Part shown: positions 1 to 7,936 of the stretch, in pieces
How the letters are laid out: each line of letters begins with the position of its first letter
How positions within the stretch are numbered: the first letter of the stretch is position 1
DNA from: an uncultured Desulfobacca sp.
GTDB lineage: Bacteria; Desulfobacterota; Desulfobaccia; Desulfobaccales; Desulfobaccaceae
Length of the DNA: 11,304 nt
Assembly: GCA_937958145.1 (NCBI GenBank)
Contig: CALGOE010000281.1
Location: forward strand, 1-11,304
Direction of reading: 5' to 3'
The notes under the pieces: generated by a model
What the model was told of the DNA's origin: nothing
Database searches by the model: none
What the model saw: the letters and a program-made list of their open reading frames with translations, nothing else
Position numbers and translations under genes: made by a program

Positions 1-848
1 ATGACGCTGCCGGCCTGAAGAAACTCTTGCATCAATATCAGCCTGACATTATTTTCCACGCCGCCGCCTATAAACATGTTCCTCTCATGGAGCGCTCTCC
101 CATCGAAGCTGCTTATAATAATATTTTGGGGACCCGCAATCTCGTCCAGGCGGCCCTGCAGGCCGAGACCGAGTATTTTATTATGATTTCCACTGACAAG
201 GCGGTAAATCCCACCAGCGTCATGGGGGTGAGCAAGCGCATTGCCGAAAAATATGTTCAGGCCTGTAATGCCGATGACCAGCGTACCAAGTTTGTTATCA
301 CTCGTTTCGGGAACGTCTTGGGCAGCGCCGGCAGTGTCATCCCCATTTTTAAAAATCAGTTGGCTCAGGGCGGACCGCTTTATGTTACCCATCCGGAGAT
401 TGAGCGGTTTTTCATGACCATCCCCGAGGCCGTCCAATTAGTCTTGCAGGCCGCTTACATGGGACAGGGTGGAGACATTTTTGTGCTGAAAATGGGGCGG
501 CCGGTCAAGATCCGGGAGCTGGCGGAAAAACTGATTTTACTGGCTGGCAAAACCCCATACCGCGACATTCAAATCCAATACATCGGTCTGCGGGAAGGGG
601 AAAAAATGTATGAAGAACTCTTCAATGAGGGGGAGACTCCGCAACCATCACCCCATCCATTGATCTATTATGCCATCGGTTCCAAGGAATCAAAGGAAGT
701 CTGGGATCGCCATATCGATGCCATCCAGACCTTTGTCCGGCAAGGGGACAGGGAAGCTCTCTTGGCTGCCTTCCAAAGACTTGTTCCCAACTACACCCCC
801 GCAACAAACCCCACCGCCGCTCAAGATGGCTGTTATTGTGACGTTTAA
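1..848 (+). CDS. CapD/FlaA1/WbpM-type NDP-sugar 4,6-dehydratase, 3' part (5' end outside window)
   Basis: The reading frame is open from base 3 to the TAA at 846-848, so the gene enters from the left edge. A TTG at 27 is only an internal codon. The visible 281 residues match the C-terminal SDR domain of membrane UDP-GlcNAc/NDP-hexose 4,6-dehydratases: an FHAAAYKHVPLME motif, then STDKAVNPTSVMGVSKR, in which the usual catalytic Tyr of YxxxK is replaced by Met, as is known for the FlaA1/CapD/WbpM group. RFGNVLGSAGSVIPIF and EIERFFMTIPEAVQL also fit the family. Full-length WbpM-type proteins are about 600 residues with N-terminal membrane helices, while soluble FlaA1-type ones are about 330; the missing part decides which this is. 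The family makes 4-keto-6-deoxy sugars for O-antigen or glycan synthesis. The neighbouring sugar-nucleotide genes support this role. Confidence 0.93.
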   Translation, partial: DAAGLKKLLHQYQPDIIFHAAAYKHVPLMERSPIEAAYNNILGTRNLVQAALQAETEYFIMISTDKAVNPTSVMGVSKRIAEKYVQACNADDQRTKFVITRFGNVLGSAGSVIPIFKNQLAQGGPLYVTHPEIERFFMTIPEAVQLVLQAAYMGQGGDIFVLKMGRPVKIRELAEKLILLAGKTPYRDIQIQYIGLREGEKMYEELFNEGETPQPSPHPLIYYAIGSKESKEVWDRHIDAIQTFVRQGDREALLAAFQRLVPNYTPATNPTAAQDGCYCDV

Positions 849-925
849 ATTTACCGAGTCATCAGGAAGATGGTCTGTGTTTTCGCTTCCTCTTATTGGC
901 TGATAAGGAAGGATTGTTGTCGACA

Positions 926-1942
926 ATGAAAAAAGTTCTTATCACCGGGATTGCCGGCTTCATCGGCTTCCACCTGGGAAAAAAACTTCTGGAGCAGGGC
1001 TGGCAGGTTATTGGTATCGATAATCTCAATGATTATTACGATGTCCAATTAAAACTCGATCGCCTTGAACAACTGCAAGGCCGCCCAGGATTTCAATTCC
1101 ACCGCCTCGATCTGGCAGATCGCCCTGGTATGGCCAATTTGTTTCGAGAGAACGCTTTTGACTATGTTGTAAATCTGGCCGCCCAGGCGGGGGTGCGCTA
1201 TTCGCTCCAAAACCCTCATGCCTATGTTGATAGTAATGTGGTGGGCTTCCTGAATATTCTGGAAGGCTGTCGACATCATCAGATTAAGCATCTGGTCTTT
1301 GCCTCCTCCAGTTCCGTGTACGGCGCCAATACCCAGATGCCTTTTTCGGTGCACCAGAATGTGGACCACCCCATGTCCCTCTATGCGGCCACCAAAAAGG
1401 CCAATGAGCTCATGGCCCATACCTACGCCAGCCTTTACGGTCTGCCGGTCACCGGTCTGAGATTTTTCACTGTCTACGGCCCCTGGGGCCGGCCGGATAT
1501 GGCCTTGTTTCTCTTTACCAAAGCCATCCTGGCTGGGGAACCCATACAAGTCTTTAATTATGGGAAGATGCGTCGGGACTTTACGTATATCGATGATATT
1601 GTAGAAGGCGTGACCCGGGTCCTGACCAGGATTCCAGAGCCCAATCCCCGGTGGCGGAGTGATAAGCCGGATCCGGCCTCCAGTTACGCCCCATATGCCT
1701 TATACAACATCGGCAACAATAATCCGGTGGAGCTGCTCCAGTTTATTGCCGCCATCGAAGCGGCCCTGGGGCGCCAGGCCATTATGGACCTGCAGCCCAT
1801 GCAACCCGGCGATGTCCCGGCCACCTATGCCGATATTGCCGACCTAATGCAGGCCGTCGGTTTTCGGCCTCAAACCCCCATGGCAACGGGCATCCGCAAG
1901 TTTATCGACTGGTATGTCGATTATTATCACATAAAAAAATAA
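926..1942 (+). CDS. UDP-glucuronate 4-epimerase (extended SDR, NAD-dependent)
   Basis: This 338-residue extended SDR protein probably interconverts UDP-glucuronate and UDP-galacturonate in the cytoplasm. The Rossmann motif GIAGFIG is at residues 8-14, and IDNLNDYYDVQLK at about 31-43 is a hallmark of the UDP-GlcA 4-epimerase group. AAQAGVRYSLQNP follows at about 85. The catalytic set is SSSSVYG (about 127-133) and Y153xxxK157. The length is normal for the family. The frame is open further upstream, to a TTG at 896, but ATG 926 begins directly at the Rossmann strand. A purine-rich AAGGAAGGA at 905-913 lies somewhat far (12 nt) upstream. The gap to the preceding gene is 77 bp and that to the next gene 18 bp, consistent with one operon. 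No UDP-glucose dehydrogenase supplying UDP-GlcA is visible here. Confidence 0.92.
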   Translation: MKKVLITGIAGFIGFHLGKKLLEQGWQVIGIDNLNDYYDVQLKLDRLEQLQGRPGFQFHRLDLADRPGMANLFRENAFDYVVNLAAQAGVRYSLQNPHAYVDSNVVGFLNILEGCRHHQIKHLVFASSSSVYGANTQMPFSVHQNVDHPMSLYAATKKANELMAHTYASLYGLPVTGLRFFTVYGPWGRPDMALFLFTKAILAGEPIQVFNYGKMRRDFTYIDDIVEGVTRVLTRIPEPNPRWRSDKPDPASSYAPYALYNIGNNNPVELLQFIAAIEAALGRQAIMDLQPMQPGDVPATYADIADLMQAVGFRPQTPMATGIRKFIDWYVDYYHIKK

Positions 1943-1945
1943 TCT

Positions 1946-1953
1946 GAGGAGAG
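1946..1953 (+). promoter_or_regulatory. Strong ribosome binding site fixing the start of the nucleotide-sugar dehydrogenase
   Basis: GAGGAGAG ends 7 nt before ATG 1961. An out-of-frame ATG at 1954 directly follows this motif and is too close to be used, so 1961 is the start. Confidence 0.75.
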
Positions 1954-1960
1954 ATGTTCG

Positions 1961-3265
1961 ATGACCCTGTCGGAAAAGATCAGCCAGAAAAAGGCGCTGG
2001 TGGGCATTATCGGCCTCGGTTACGTGGGATTGCCGCTGGTGCTCCGCTTCGGCGAAGTCGGCTTTCCTATCCTCGGTTTCGATACCGATGCCCATAAGGT
2101 GGACCAACTCAACCAGGGCAAATCATATATCAAACACATCCCCAGCCAGGGAATCGCCAACCTGCGGCAGCGTCAACAATTCGAAGCCACCGCCGATATG
2201 CGTCGACTGGCGGAACCCGATGTCCTGCTGATCTGCGTTCCCACCCCTTTGGATGTGAATCGGGAGCCAGACTTGCAATATGTGGTGAAAACCACCGAAC
2301 TGATCGCTGCTGTCCTGCGCCCCGGCCAGCTAGTCTCATTGGAATCCACCACCTATCCCGGGACTACCGATGAAGTCATGCTGCCCTTGCTGAGCAGGAA
2401 CTTAACGGTGGGGCAGGACTTCTATCTGGTCTACTCACCGGAGCGGGAAGACCCGGGCAATACCCAGTTCGAGGTCCGGACCATCCCCAAAGTCGTAGGC
2501 GGCATCACGCCGGCCTGCCTGGAACACGGCGTGGCCATATACTCCCAGGTGATCGACAAAGTGGTGCCGGTCTCCTCCACCCGGGCGGCCGAACTCAGCA
2601 AAATTTTAGAGAACACCTACCGGGCCGTCAACATCGCCCTGGTCAACGAACTCAAGATGCTCTGCCTGCGCATGGGCATTGACATTTTTGAAGTCATCGA
2701 GGCCTCGAAAACCAAACCCTTCGGCTTTCAGGCCTTTTACCCCGGCCCCGGTCTGGGCGGCCATTGCATCCCCATCGATCCCTTTTACCTCACCTGGAAG
2801 GCCCGGGAGTATGACTTCAGCACCCGCTTCATCGAACTGGCCGGCGATATCAACTCCAATATGCCTTACTTTGTAGTAACGCGGGTAATGGAAATCTTAA
2901 ATGAATACGGCAAAGCCCTAAAAAATTCCAAAATTCTGGTCTTAGGTTTGGCCTATAAAAAGGACGTGGACGACAACCGGGAATCTCCCGCCATGAAAAT
3001 TATTCAGATTCTGCGGGAAAAAGGGGCTAACGTGGAATACAACGATCCTCATATTCCCCGTTGCGGCGGCATGCGCCATTACCCCGGCATTGAGTTGGCC
3101 TCGGTGCCCCTCAACGACGCCACCTTGCAGGAGGCCGACTGTGTCTTACTGGTCACAGACCACTCAGCATACGATTATGAGTGGATTGCCGCCAAGTCTA
3201 AGCTCATCGTCGATACCCGGAATGCCTTCAAAGGTATTCCCGGCGATCATATCTATCAGGCCTAA
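1961..3265 (+). CDS. wbpA: UDP-N-acetylglucosamine 6-dehydrogenase, WbpA type
   Basis: The protein has 434 residues, the usual length of UDP-glucose/GDP-mannose dehydrogenase family enzymes. The N-terminal NAD-binding motif GLGYVGLPL is at 18-26, with acidic FDTD after strand 2. STTYPGTTDE lies at about 129-138 and SPEREDPGN at 159-167. The central helix AELSKILENTYRAVNIALVNE (210-230) carries the conserved Lys214 and Asn218. The catalytic cysteine is Cys269 in GLGGHCIPIDPFYL. The C-terminal domain starts near KILVLGLAYKKDVDDNRESP. The GHCIPIDPFYL and FGFQAFYPGPG wording fits the UDP-GlcNAc (WbpA/WbpO/TviB) branch better than UDP-glucose dehydrogenases. It would oxidise C6 of UDP-GlcNAc to UDP-GlcNAcA with NAD+. 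The next gene encodes a WbpE-type aminotransferase, supporting a route to diacetylated aminouronic acid sugars. The exact substrate is inferred. Confidence 0.88.
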   Translation: MTLSEKISQKKALVGIIGLGYVGLPLVLRFGEVGFPILGFDTDAHKVDQLNQGKSYIKHIPSQGIANLRQRQQFEATADMRRLAEPDVLLICVPTPLDVNREPDLQYVVKTTELIAAVLRPGQLVSLESTTYPGTTDEVMLPLLSRNLTVGQDFYLVYSPEREDPGNTQFEVRTIPKVVGGITPACLEHGVAIYSQVIDKVVPVSSTRAAELSKILENTYRAVNIALVNELKMLCLRMGIDIFEVIEASKTKPFGFQAFYPGPGLGGHCIPIDPFYLTWKAREYDFSTRFIELAGDINSNMPYFVVTRVMEILNEYGKALKNSKILVLGLAYKKDVDDNRESPAMKIIQILREKGANVEYNDPHIPRCGGMRHYPGIELASVPLNDATLQEADCVLLVTDHSAYDYEWIAAKSKLIVDTRNAFKGIPGDHIYQA

Positions 3266-3300
3266 CCAGCCAGATTCAATTCAACTTTATTTGGGAAAAC

Positions 3301-4428
3301 ATGGACTTCATCGATCTGAAAACCCAACAAAAAATGATTCTGCCGGCTATCAACGACCGCATCCAACGGGTTTTGGCGCATGGTCAATATATCATGGGTC
3401 CGGAGGTCTTCGAGCTGGAGGAGCGCCTTGCCGCCTATGTTGGCGTCAAGCACGCCGTGACCTGCTCCTCCGGCACCGACGCCCTTTTGATGCCACTCAT
3501 GGCGTATAACGTGGGGCCGGGCGATGCGATTTTCACCACCCCCTTTACCTTTATCGCCACAGCCGAAGTCATTCAACTGCTGGGGGCCACTCCGGTTTTT
3601 GTGGACATTGAGCCACGGACCTTTAATATTGATCCAACCGCCTTGGCCCGAACCATTAAGACTCTTGGGCACAATCCCCAGACCGCCTCGCTGCGGCCGC
3701 GGGGCATCATTGCCGTTGACCTCTTCGGCCAACCCGCCGATTACGATGCCATCAACGCCATTGCGCGGCAACACCAACTCTTTGTCATCGAAGACGCGGC
3801 CCAATCCTTTGGCGCCACCTACAAGGGACGTCGGGCCGGTTCCCTGGCTGATGTCGCTGCCACCTCGTTCTTTCCGGCCAAACCTCTGGGTGGCTATGGC
3901 GACGGTGGCGCCGTTTTTACCAACGATGACGGTCTGGCCGAAGTCCTGCGCTCCATTCGCAACCACGGCCAGGGCCGGGATCGCTATGAGAATGTCCGCA
4001 TCGGCCTGAACGGCCGCCTAGACACCCTCCAGGCTGCCGTTCTTTTGGTGAAAATAGACATCTTTGACCACGAGGTGGCGGCCCGGCAAGAGGTGGCGGC
4101 CCGCTACACTTCCAACCTCAAGGGGGTGGTCACTACTCCCTTGGTGGCTCCAGAATGCACCTCAGTCTGGGCCCAGTATTCGATCCAAAGCGATCACCGC
4201 CAGGCGTTGCAGGAAAGGTTGAAAACCGCCAGCATCCCCACAGCCATCTACTATCCTGTGCCGCTCCATTTGCAAGGCGCGTTCAAACATCTGGGCTATC
4301 AGCCGGGTGATTTTCCCATAAGTGAAAAGGCATCACAGAAGATTTTCAGTCTGCCGATGCATCCGTATTTGGACGCCGCAACCCAGGAAAAAATCTGTGA
4401 TGTTTTTTACAGGAATTCAACAGCATAA
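3301..4428 (+). CDS. DegT/DnrJ/EryC1/StrS aminotransferase, WbpE-like
   Basis: This is a 375-residue PLP enzyme of the sugar aminotransferase family. SSGTDAL (56-62) binds the cofactor phosphate, and VIEDAAQSFGA (162-172) holds the Asp165 and Gln168 expected to contact PLP. Lys194 in FFPAKPLGGYGDGGA should form the internal aldimine. NHGQGRDRYE and GLNGRLDTLQAA (235-246) are also family signatures. Its place directly after a WbpA-type dehydrogenase, 35 bp away, suggests it aminates a UDP-3-keto-GlcNAcA intermediate in the style of WbpE/WlbC. That step normally needs a WbpB-type oxidoreductase, which is not in the window. No clear Shine-Dalgarno precedes ATG 3301, and the frame just upstream has no alternative start, so translation may be weak or coupled. 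Confidence 0.9.
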   Translation: MDFIDLKTQQKMILPAINDRIQRVLAHGQYIMGPEVFELEERLAAYVGVKHAVTCSSGTDALLMPLMAYNVGPGDAIFTTPFTFIATAEVIQLLGATPVFVDIEPRTFNIDPTALARTIKTLGHNPQTASLRPRGIIAVDLFGQPADYDAINAIARQHQLFVIEDAAQSFGATYKGRRAGSLADVAATSFFPAKPLGGYGDGGAVFTNDDGLAEVLRSIRNHGQGRDRYENVRIGLNGRLDTLQAAVLLVKIDIFDHEVAARQEVAARYTSNLKGVVTTPLVAPECTSVWAQYSIQSDHRQALQERLKTASIPTAIYYPVPLHLQGAFKHLGYQPGDFPISEKASQKIFSLPMHPYLDAATQEKICDVFYRNSTA

Positions 4429-4587
4429 ATAAATTAGCTTTGCTATAACAATAGATTAGTTAATATTGAAAATGTCTGGCACCCCACGGTTTACAGAGGC
4501 GAGAAATCGATTCCGCCAGCGGCCACCCTTAGGTGCCCGGTGCTGCCGAAAGTGAGTTTGGATGTCAGCTAATGGACAGCAGTGAGG
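4429..4587. other. Convergent intergenic gap with an imperfect hairpin
   Basis: This 159-bp gap separates the end of the sugar operon from the end of the response regulator gene, which points the other way. The first 45 bases are AT-rich. At 4517-4545 an imperfect hairpin can form (CAGC with GCTG outside, CACC with GGTG inside, plus bulges). There is no T-tract on either side, so it is only a weak candidate for a bidirectional terminator. I see no gene here. Confidence 0.3.
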
Positions 4588-5970
4588 TCAATCTTCCCTT
4601 TGAGAAAATTTCTTGAGGCGATATTTCTTAAGCTTATAACGCAGCATGCGTTCGCTTAAGCCCAGGAGGCGGGCGGCCTGGGATTGGTTGTTCCCGGTCT
4701 CGGCCAGGGCGGCTTGCAGTAAGGACCGTTCCAGATTTTCCACGGCTTCCTGTAGGTTGGCCGGTTTTACCGGCTTGGCCTCATCCTGAGGAAGGGGGGT
4801 GCTGTCAAAGGGTAAGTCCTGGCGGCTGATGACCGCCCCCTGGCTGATGACCACGGCCCGCTCCATGATGTTCTCCAATTCCCGGACATTCCCGGGAAAG
4901 TCATACTTGCACAGGGCCTCCAGGGCCTCATGGCTGATGCCAGTGAGGGGCCGCCGGTTGGCCTGGGCAAACTTTCGCAGAAAGTGCTCCACCAGGAGGG
5001 GAATATCCTCCCGGCGCTCCCGCAGCGGCGGCAGCTGCAAGGTGACCACGTTGAGGCGATAATAGAGATCCTCCCGGAAGGTGCCCTCCTTGATCATGGC
5101 GCCCAGATCCCGGTTGGTGGCGCTGATAATCCGGACATCGGCCTTGAAGGTCCGCTCGCCGCCCAGGCGCTGGAATTCCCGTTCCTGCAGGAAGCGGAGC
5201 AGCTTCACCTGTACGGCCAGGGGGATTTCACTGACCTCATCCAAAAACAGGCTGCCGCCGTGGGCCTGCTCCACCCGGCCCAGGCGGCGCTGCACCGCGC
5301 CGGTAAAGGCGCCCCGCTCGTGCCCGAAGAGTTCGCTCTCCAGGAGGGTTTCGGGGATGGCGGCGCAGTTGACGGCTATCATCGGCCCCGCGGCCCGGGG
5401 GCTGAGCTGGTGAATGAGCCGGGCCACCAACTCCTTGCCGGTGCCGGTCTCCCCCTGGATGAGCACCGTGGCCTCGCTGCCGGCCACCCGGGCCGCCAGG
5501 TTCAGGACTTCGGCCATCTTCTGACTTTGATAAATAATGGCGGTGGTATCCACCTGGCGGGCCTGGAGCTCCTGGCGCAGGATGGCGTTTTCCCGCACCA
5601 GGGTGCGATGCTCTTTTAGGCGCTGGATCAGGAGCAGGAGTTCGTCCAGGTCAATGGGTTTGGTGAGGTAGTCCCGGGCCCCGGCCTTCATGGCGGCCAC
5701 GGCCGTGTCAATGCTGCCATAGGCCGTCATCATGATGGCATCCAGCTCCGGATCCAGCTGCTTGGCCTGCTGCAGCAGCTCCAGGCCCGTCATGCCGGGC
5801 ATCCTGTAATCCGCCAGCAGCAGGTCAAAAGCCTGGGTCCGCAGCAGGCCCAGGGCCTCGGCGCCGCTGGCCGCAGCCGTCACCTGATGCCCTTCCTGGG
5901 CCAGAAAATCCCGCAACATCTCCCGTTGGCTGGCCTCATCCTCCACCAGCAGGATATGCAAAGGCGTCAT
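4588..5970 (-). CDS. NtrC-family sigma-54-dependent response regulator (ZraR/AtoC-like)
   Basis: This is a 460-residue three-domain activator. The receiver domain (about 4-118) has acidic E10/D11, phosphoacceptor Asp54 in LLLADYRMP, Thr82 and Lys104. The AAA+ domain has Walker A GETGTGKE (173-180), the sigma-54-contacting GAFTGA loop (220-225), Walker B SLFLDE (D244, E245) and an FREDLYYRLNV segment. A Fis-type helix-turn-helix lies in the last 50 residues (NNQSQAARLLGLSERMLRYKLKKY). All key residues are present, so it should be functional. Start ATG 5970 is chosen because the receiver begins there and a GGGAAGGGA purine stretch precedes it; an in-frame ATG at 6021 would add an unlikely 17-residue leader. 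It most likely acts with the kinase gene upstream and drives the -24/-12 promoter before the Spy/ZraP-like genes. It is a ZraR/AtoC/HydG-type regulator by architecture; the signal is not shown. Confidence 0.95.
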   Translation of the reverse strand: MTPLHILLVEDEASQREMLRDFLAQEGHQVTAAASGAEALGLLRTQAFDLLLADYRMPGMTGLELLQQAKQLDPELDAIMMTAYGSIDTAVAAMKAGARDYLTKPIDLDELLLLIQRLKEHRTLVRENAILRQELQARQVDTTAIIYQSQKMAEVLNLAARVAGSEATVLIQGETGTGKELVARLIHQLSPRAAGPMIAVNCAAIPETLLESELFGHERGAFTGAVQRRLGRVEQAHGGSLFLDEVSEIPLAVQVKLLRFLQEREFQRLGGERTFKADVRIISATNRDLGAMIKEGTFREDLYYRLNVVTLQLPPLRERREDIPLLVEHFLRKFAQANRRPLTGISHEALEALCKYDFPGNVRELENIMERAVVISQGAVISRQDLPFDSTPLPQDEAKPVKPANLQEAVENLERSLLQAALAETGNNQSQAARLLGLSERMLRYKLKKYRLKKFSQRED

Positions 5971-6033
5971 GGTTGCGGTCCCTTCCCCGTGTCTTGATGC
6001 TGCTTTTTTGAATATAAACAAAAATTAACGGTG

Positions 6034-6055
6034 GCACCGGCTTTCCAGCCGGTGC
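6034..6055. repeat. Perfect 9-bp hairpin (palindrome 1 of 3) between kinase and regulator genes
   Basis: GCACCGGCT at 6034-6042 and AGCCGGTGC at 6047-6055 form a perfect stem with a 4-nt loop. Read on the minus (transcribed) strand, the stem is followed after about nine bases by a TTTTT run at 6021-6025. It could therefore act as a weak terminator or attenuator before the regulator gene. It also resembles a dispersed extragenic palindrome. Confidence 0.75.
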
Positions 6056-6073
6056 ACTAATGAACAGGTCAGC

Positions 6074-6090
6074 GGCGGCTGCAAGCCGCC
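6074..6090. repeat. Perfect 7-bp hairpin (palindrome 2 of 3)
   Basis: GGCGGCT at 6074-6080 pairs with AGCCGCC at 6084-6090 around a 3-nt loop GCA. It lies 18 bp from the first palindrome. A CCTAT sequence follows on the + strand, and no T-tract is adjacent. Confidence 0.7.
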
Positions 6091-6112
6091 CTATATTTGC
6101 TAGCCGGGGTTT

Positions 6113-6129
6113 GGCGGCCACGGGCCGCC
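6113..6129. repeat. Perfect 7-bp hairpin (palindrome 3 of 3)
   Basis: GGCGGCC at 6113-6119 pairs with GGCCGCC at 6123-6129 around loop ACG. Stem size and loop length match palindrome 2, but the sequence differs at the stem tip. A CCTGT sequence follows, similar to CCTAT after palindrome 2. Confidence 0.7.
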
Positions 6130-6144
6130 CTGTGGTGTCTGACC

Positions 6145-6188
6145 TTATCCCTCATCCCTCCTCCCTTTTCCCTGTTCCCTCCTACCCC
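6145..6188 (-). repeat. G-rich heptamer tandem array (GGGANNA) with quadruplex potential, next to the kinase stop codon
   Basis: On the minus strand, five consecutive heptamers of form GGGANNA run from 6179 down to 6145: GGGAACA, GGGAAAA, GGGAGGA, GGGATGA, GGGATAA. A sixth G-run (6188-6185) lies in the last codons of the kinase gene, whose TAG stop is 6184-6182. Six G-runs of three or more separated by 4-5 nt satisfy the usual G-quadruplex pattern. The G-rich strand is the sense strand of the kinase-regulator transcript. Confidence 0.75.
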
Positions 6189-7936
6189 TGTCGCGGCAGG
6201 ATGATGGTAAAGGTCGTCCCGGCGCCGGGTCGGCTGTCTACGCTCATCTGGCCGCCGTGGGCCTGGACGATCTCGTGGGCAAGGGCCAGGCCCAGCCCCA
6301 GGCCCCGCTCTTTGGTGGTATAGTAAGGATCAAAGATATGGTCCAGCTCCTCCGGGGCCAGACCTTTGCCGGTGTCCGTGACGGTGAGGCGGACGTGGTC
6401 CGCTCCGGCCGCTGCCGCCCTCAGGAGGATCTGACCGGGGCCGGTGATGGCCTCCAGGGCATTCTTCACCAGGTTGACGAGGACCTGCTGCATCTTGGGC
6501 AGATCGGCGGCCACCGGCGGGCAGGCATCAGCCACTTCCACCACCAGCTGCACCCCCCGGCTGTGGGCCTGGGCTTGAAAAAGGGCCTGGACATTGTGCA
6601 ATAAAGCGGCCGGGGCCACGGGCTGCAGGTCCAGACGGCCGCCGCGGCTTAAGCTCAAAAATTCCTCCACAATGGTATTGAGGCGGCTGATCTCTTCTCG
6701 GATAACCTTCGTGAGATCTGCAAAAACCTGTTGGCGGCCCTCTCCCTCCGGCAGGAATTCCCGCCGCAGTCTTTGCACAGCAATGCCGATGGCATTGAGG
6801 GGGTTGCGGATTTCATGGGCCACCCCGGCGGCCAGTTTGCCCAGGGAGGAGAGGCGTTCGGCCTGCTGCAGGCGCTCCCGCATGGCCTGGAGCCGGCGCA
6901 GATACCGGTCCTGGAGGCGATAAATGACTGCCATGGCCGCCATGCCGATGATCAGCATGACGCCAGTCCAGAGGAAAATATGCCGCCGGCTTTCCTGCAG
7001 CAGGGCGTCGGTCTCCTGGGTCAGGAGGCCGAGCCGGGCCGTGCCCAGACGGGTTTGGGCCACATGGAAGGGAACGATCAGTTCCAAGGCCCGTTTCTCC
7101 CCGGCCAGGGTGCAGAGACTCGTCCGTTGCCCCCGGCCGTCAGCCGGCGTCTTCAGCAGCTGGCATGGCTCCAACTGCATATCAGGCAGTCGGCCCACCT
7201 GGCCCAACAGGCGATCCTCTGGCGTGGTCAGGATAAAGTAGATCAGGTCCCCGCTCCAGGGAAAATTCTCCAAGGCTGTTTGGACGGCGATACGCTGTTG
7301 CCAGAAGACCAGACCGGCCTGGTCCAGAACCAACACCACGGCACCGGAACCATATGTCCGTCGCAAGGCGAGAAAATAATGGGGCGGGGTAAACTGCGGG
7401 TCCTCAAAGAGCTGAAAAACCACCTCTTCCCGACCGCTGAGCAGGGGGGCCAGGATCGCCTCCCGCTCCGCCAGGCCCTCGCCCGTCTGGACCACAACCC
7501 GGCCGTCGGCCGCCACCAGCTGAACCCCCCGGAGCTGCTCGGCCTGGGCCATGGCGGCCAGATCAGTTGGATCAGGTTGTCCTTCCTGGGCCAAAAGGTC
7601 CAGACGGCTGGCCACCTCCAGGAGGGCTTGGGCCAGGGCTTCCCGCAAGGCCATATCCTCATCGTTGCTGGGATAAATAAAGGTTTGGGAAAACCGCGAG
7701 GCCTCATGACCCGGCTGCAACCGGTGGATATTCTCCTGGACGGCCTTTTCCAAGGCGGTTACCATGGTCAGGGCCCGCTGCTGCAGGGCGGAGAGGAGCA
7801 GCATCTCCAACTGCCGCAGGTCAATAAGGGCGGAGACGCAGAAGAGAGCGGCAAAGATCAGGCCGATCAGGGCCGTGGCCAAAGGCGGCAGCAGCCGCCG
7901 GGGCGGCGGGGCAGGTCTGGTCTCGGCCGGCTTCAT
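6182..7936 (-). CDS. Membrane sensor histidine kinase (ZraS/AtoS-type, partner of the sigma-54 regulator)
   Basis: This is a 584-residue sensor kinase. The first membrane segment is about 15-40. A long extracytoplasmic region of about 275 residues follows, and a second membrane segment spans about 319-339. There is no obvious HAMP domain, only a short charged helix (340-360) before the HisKA domain. The phosphoacceptor is His374 in AAGVAHEIRNPLNA. The ATPase domain has an N-box NLVKNALEA (488-496), G1 DTGKG (521-525), F-box-like IFDPYYTTK (534-542) and G2 GLGLGLAL (545-552). All catalytic motifs are present. The sensor region matches no domain I can name; it contains Cys258 and Cys275 and several His residues. 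Its ATG overlaps the stop of a small upstream ORF as ATGA. The regulator gene lies 211 bp downstream on the same strand, an unusually large gap for such a pair. Confidence 0.94.
   Translation of the reverse strand: MKPAETRPAPPPRRLLPPLATALIGLIFAALFCVSALIDLRQLEMLLLSALQQRALTMVTALEKAVQENIHRLQPGHEASRFSQTFIYPSNDEDMALREALAQALLEVASRLDLLAQEGQPDPTDLAAMAQAEQLRGVQLVAADGRVVVQTGEGLAEREAILAPLLSGREEVVFQLFEDPQFTPPHYFLALRRTYGSGAVVLVLDQAGLVFWQQRIAVQTALENFPWSGDLIYFILTTPEDRLLGQVGRLPDMQLEPCQLLKTPADGRGQRTSLCTLAGEKRALELIVPFHVAQTRLGTARLGLLTQETDALLQESRRHIFLWTGVMLIIGMAAMAVIYRLQDRYLRRLQAMRERLQQAERLSSLGKLAAGVAHEIRNPLNAIGIAVQRLRREFLPEGEGRQQVFADLTKVIREEISRLNTIVEEFLSLSRGGRLDLQPVAPAALLHNVQALFQAQAHSRGVQLVVEVADACPPVAADLPKMQQVLVNLVKNALEAITGPGQILLRAAAAGADHVRLTVTDTGKGLAPEELDHIFDPYYTTKERGLGLGLALAHEIVQAHGGQMSVDSRPGAGTTFTIILPRQG

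Noticed and set aside
917..927. Palindrome TTGTCGACAA overlapping the epimerase start, sharing TCGACAAT with the enhancer candidates
   Set aside because: It lies at a start codon far from any -24/-12 promoter; an isolated 8-base match is likely chance.
4930..5619. Long + strand open frame opposite the response regulator gene
   Set aside because: It is the antisense shadow of a highly conserved AAA+ domain and has no domain or start signals of its own.
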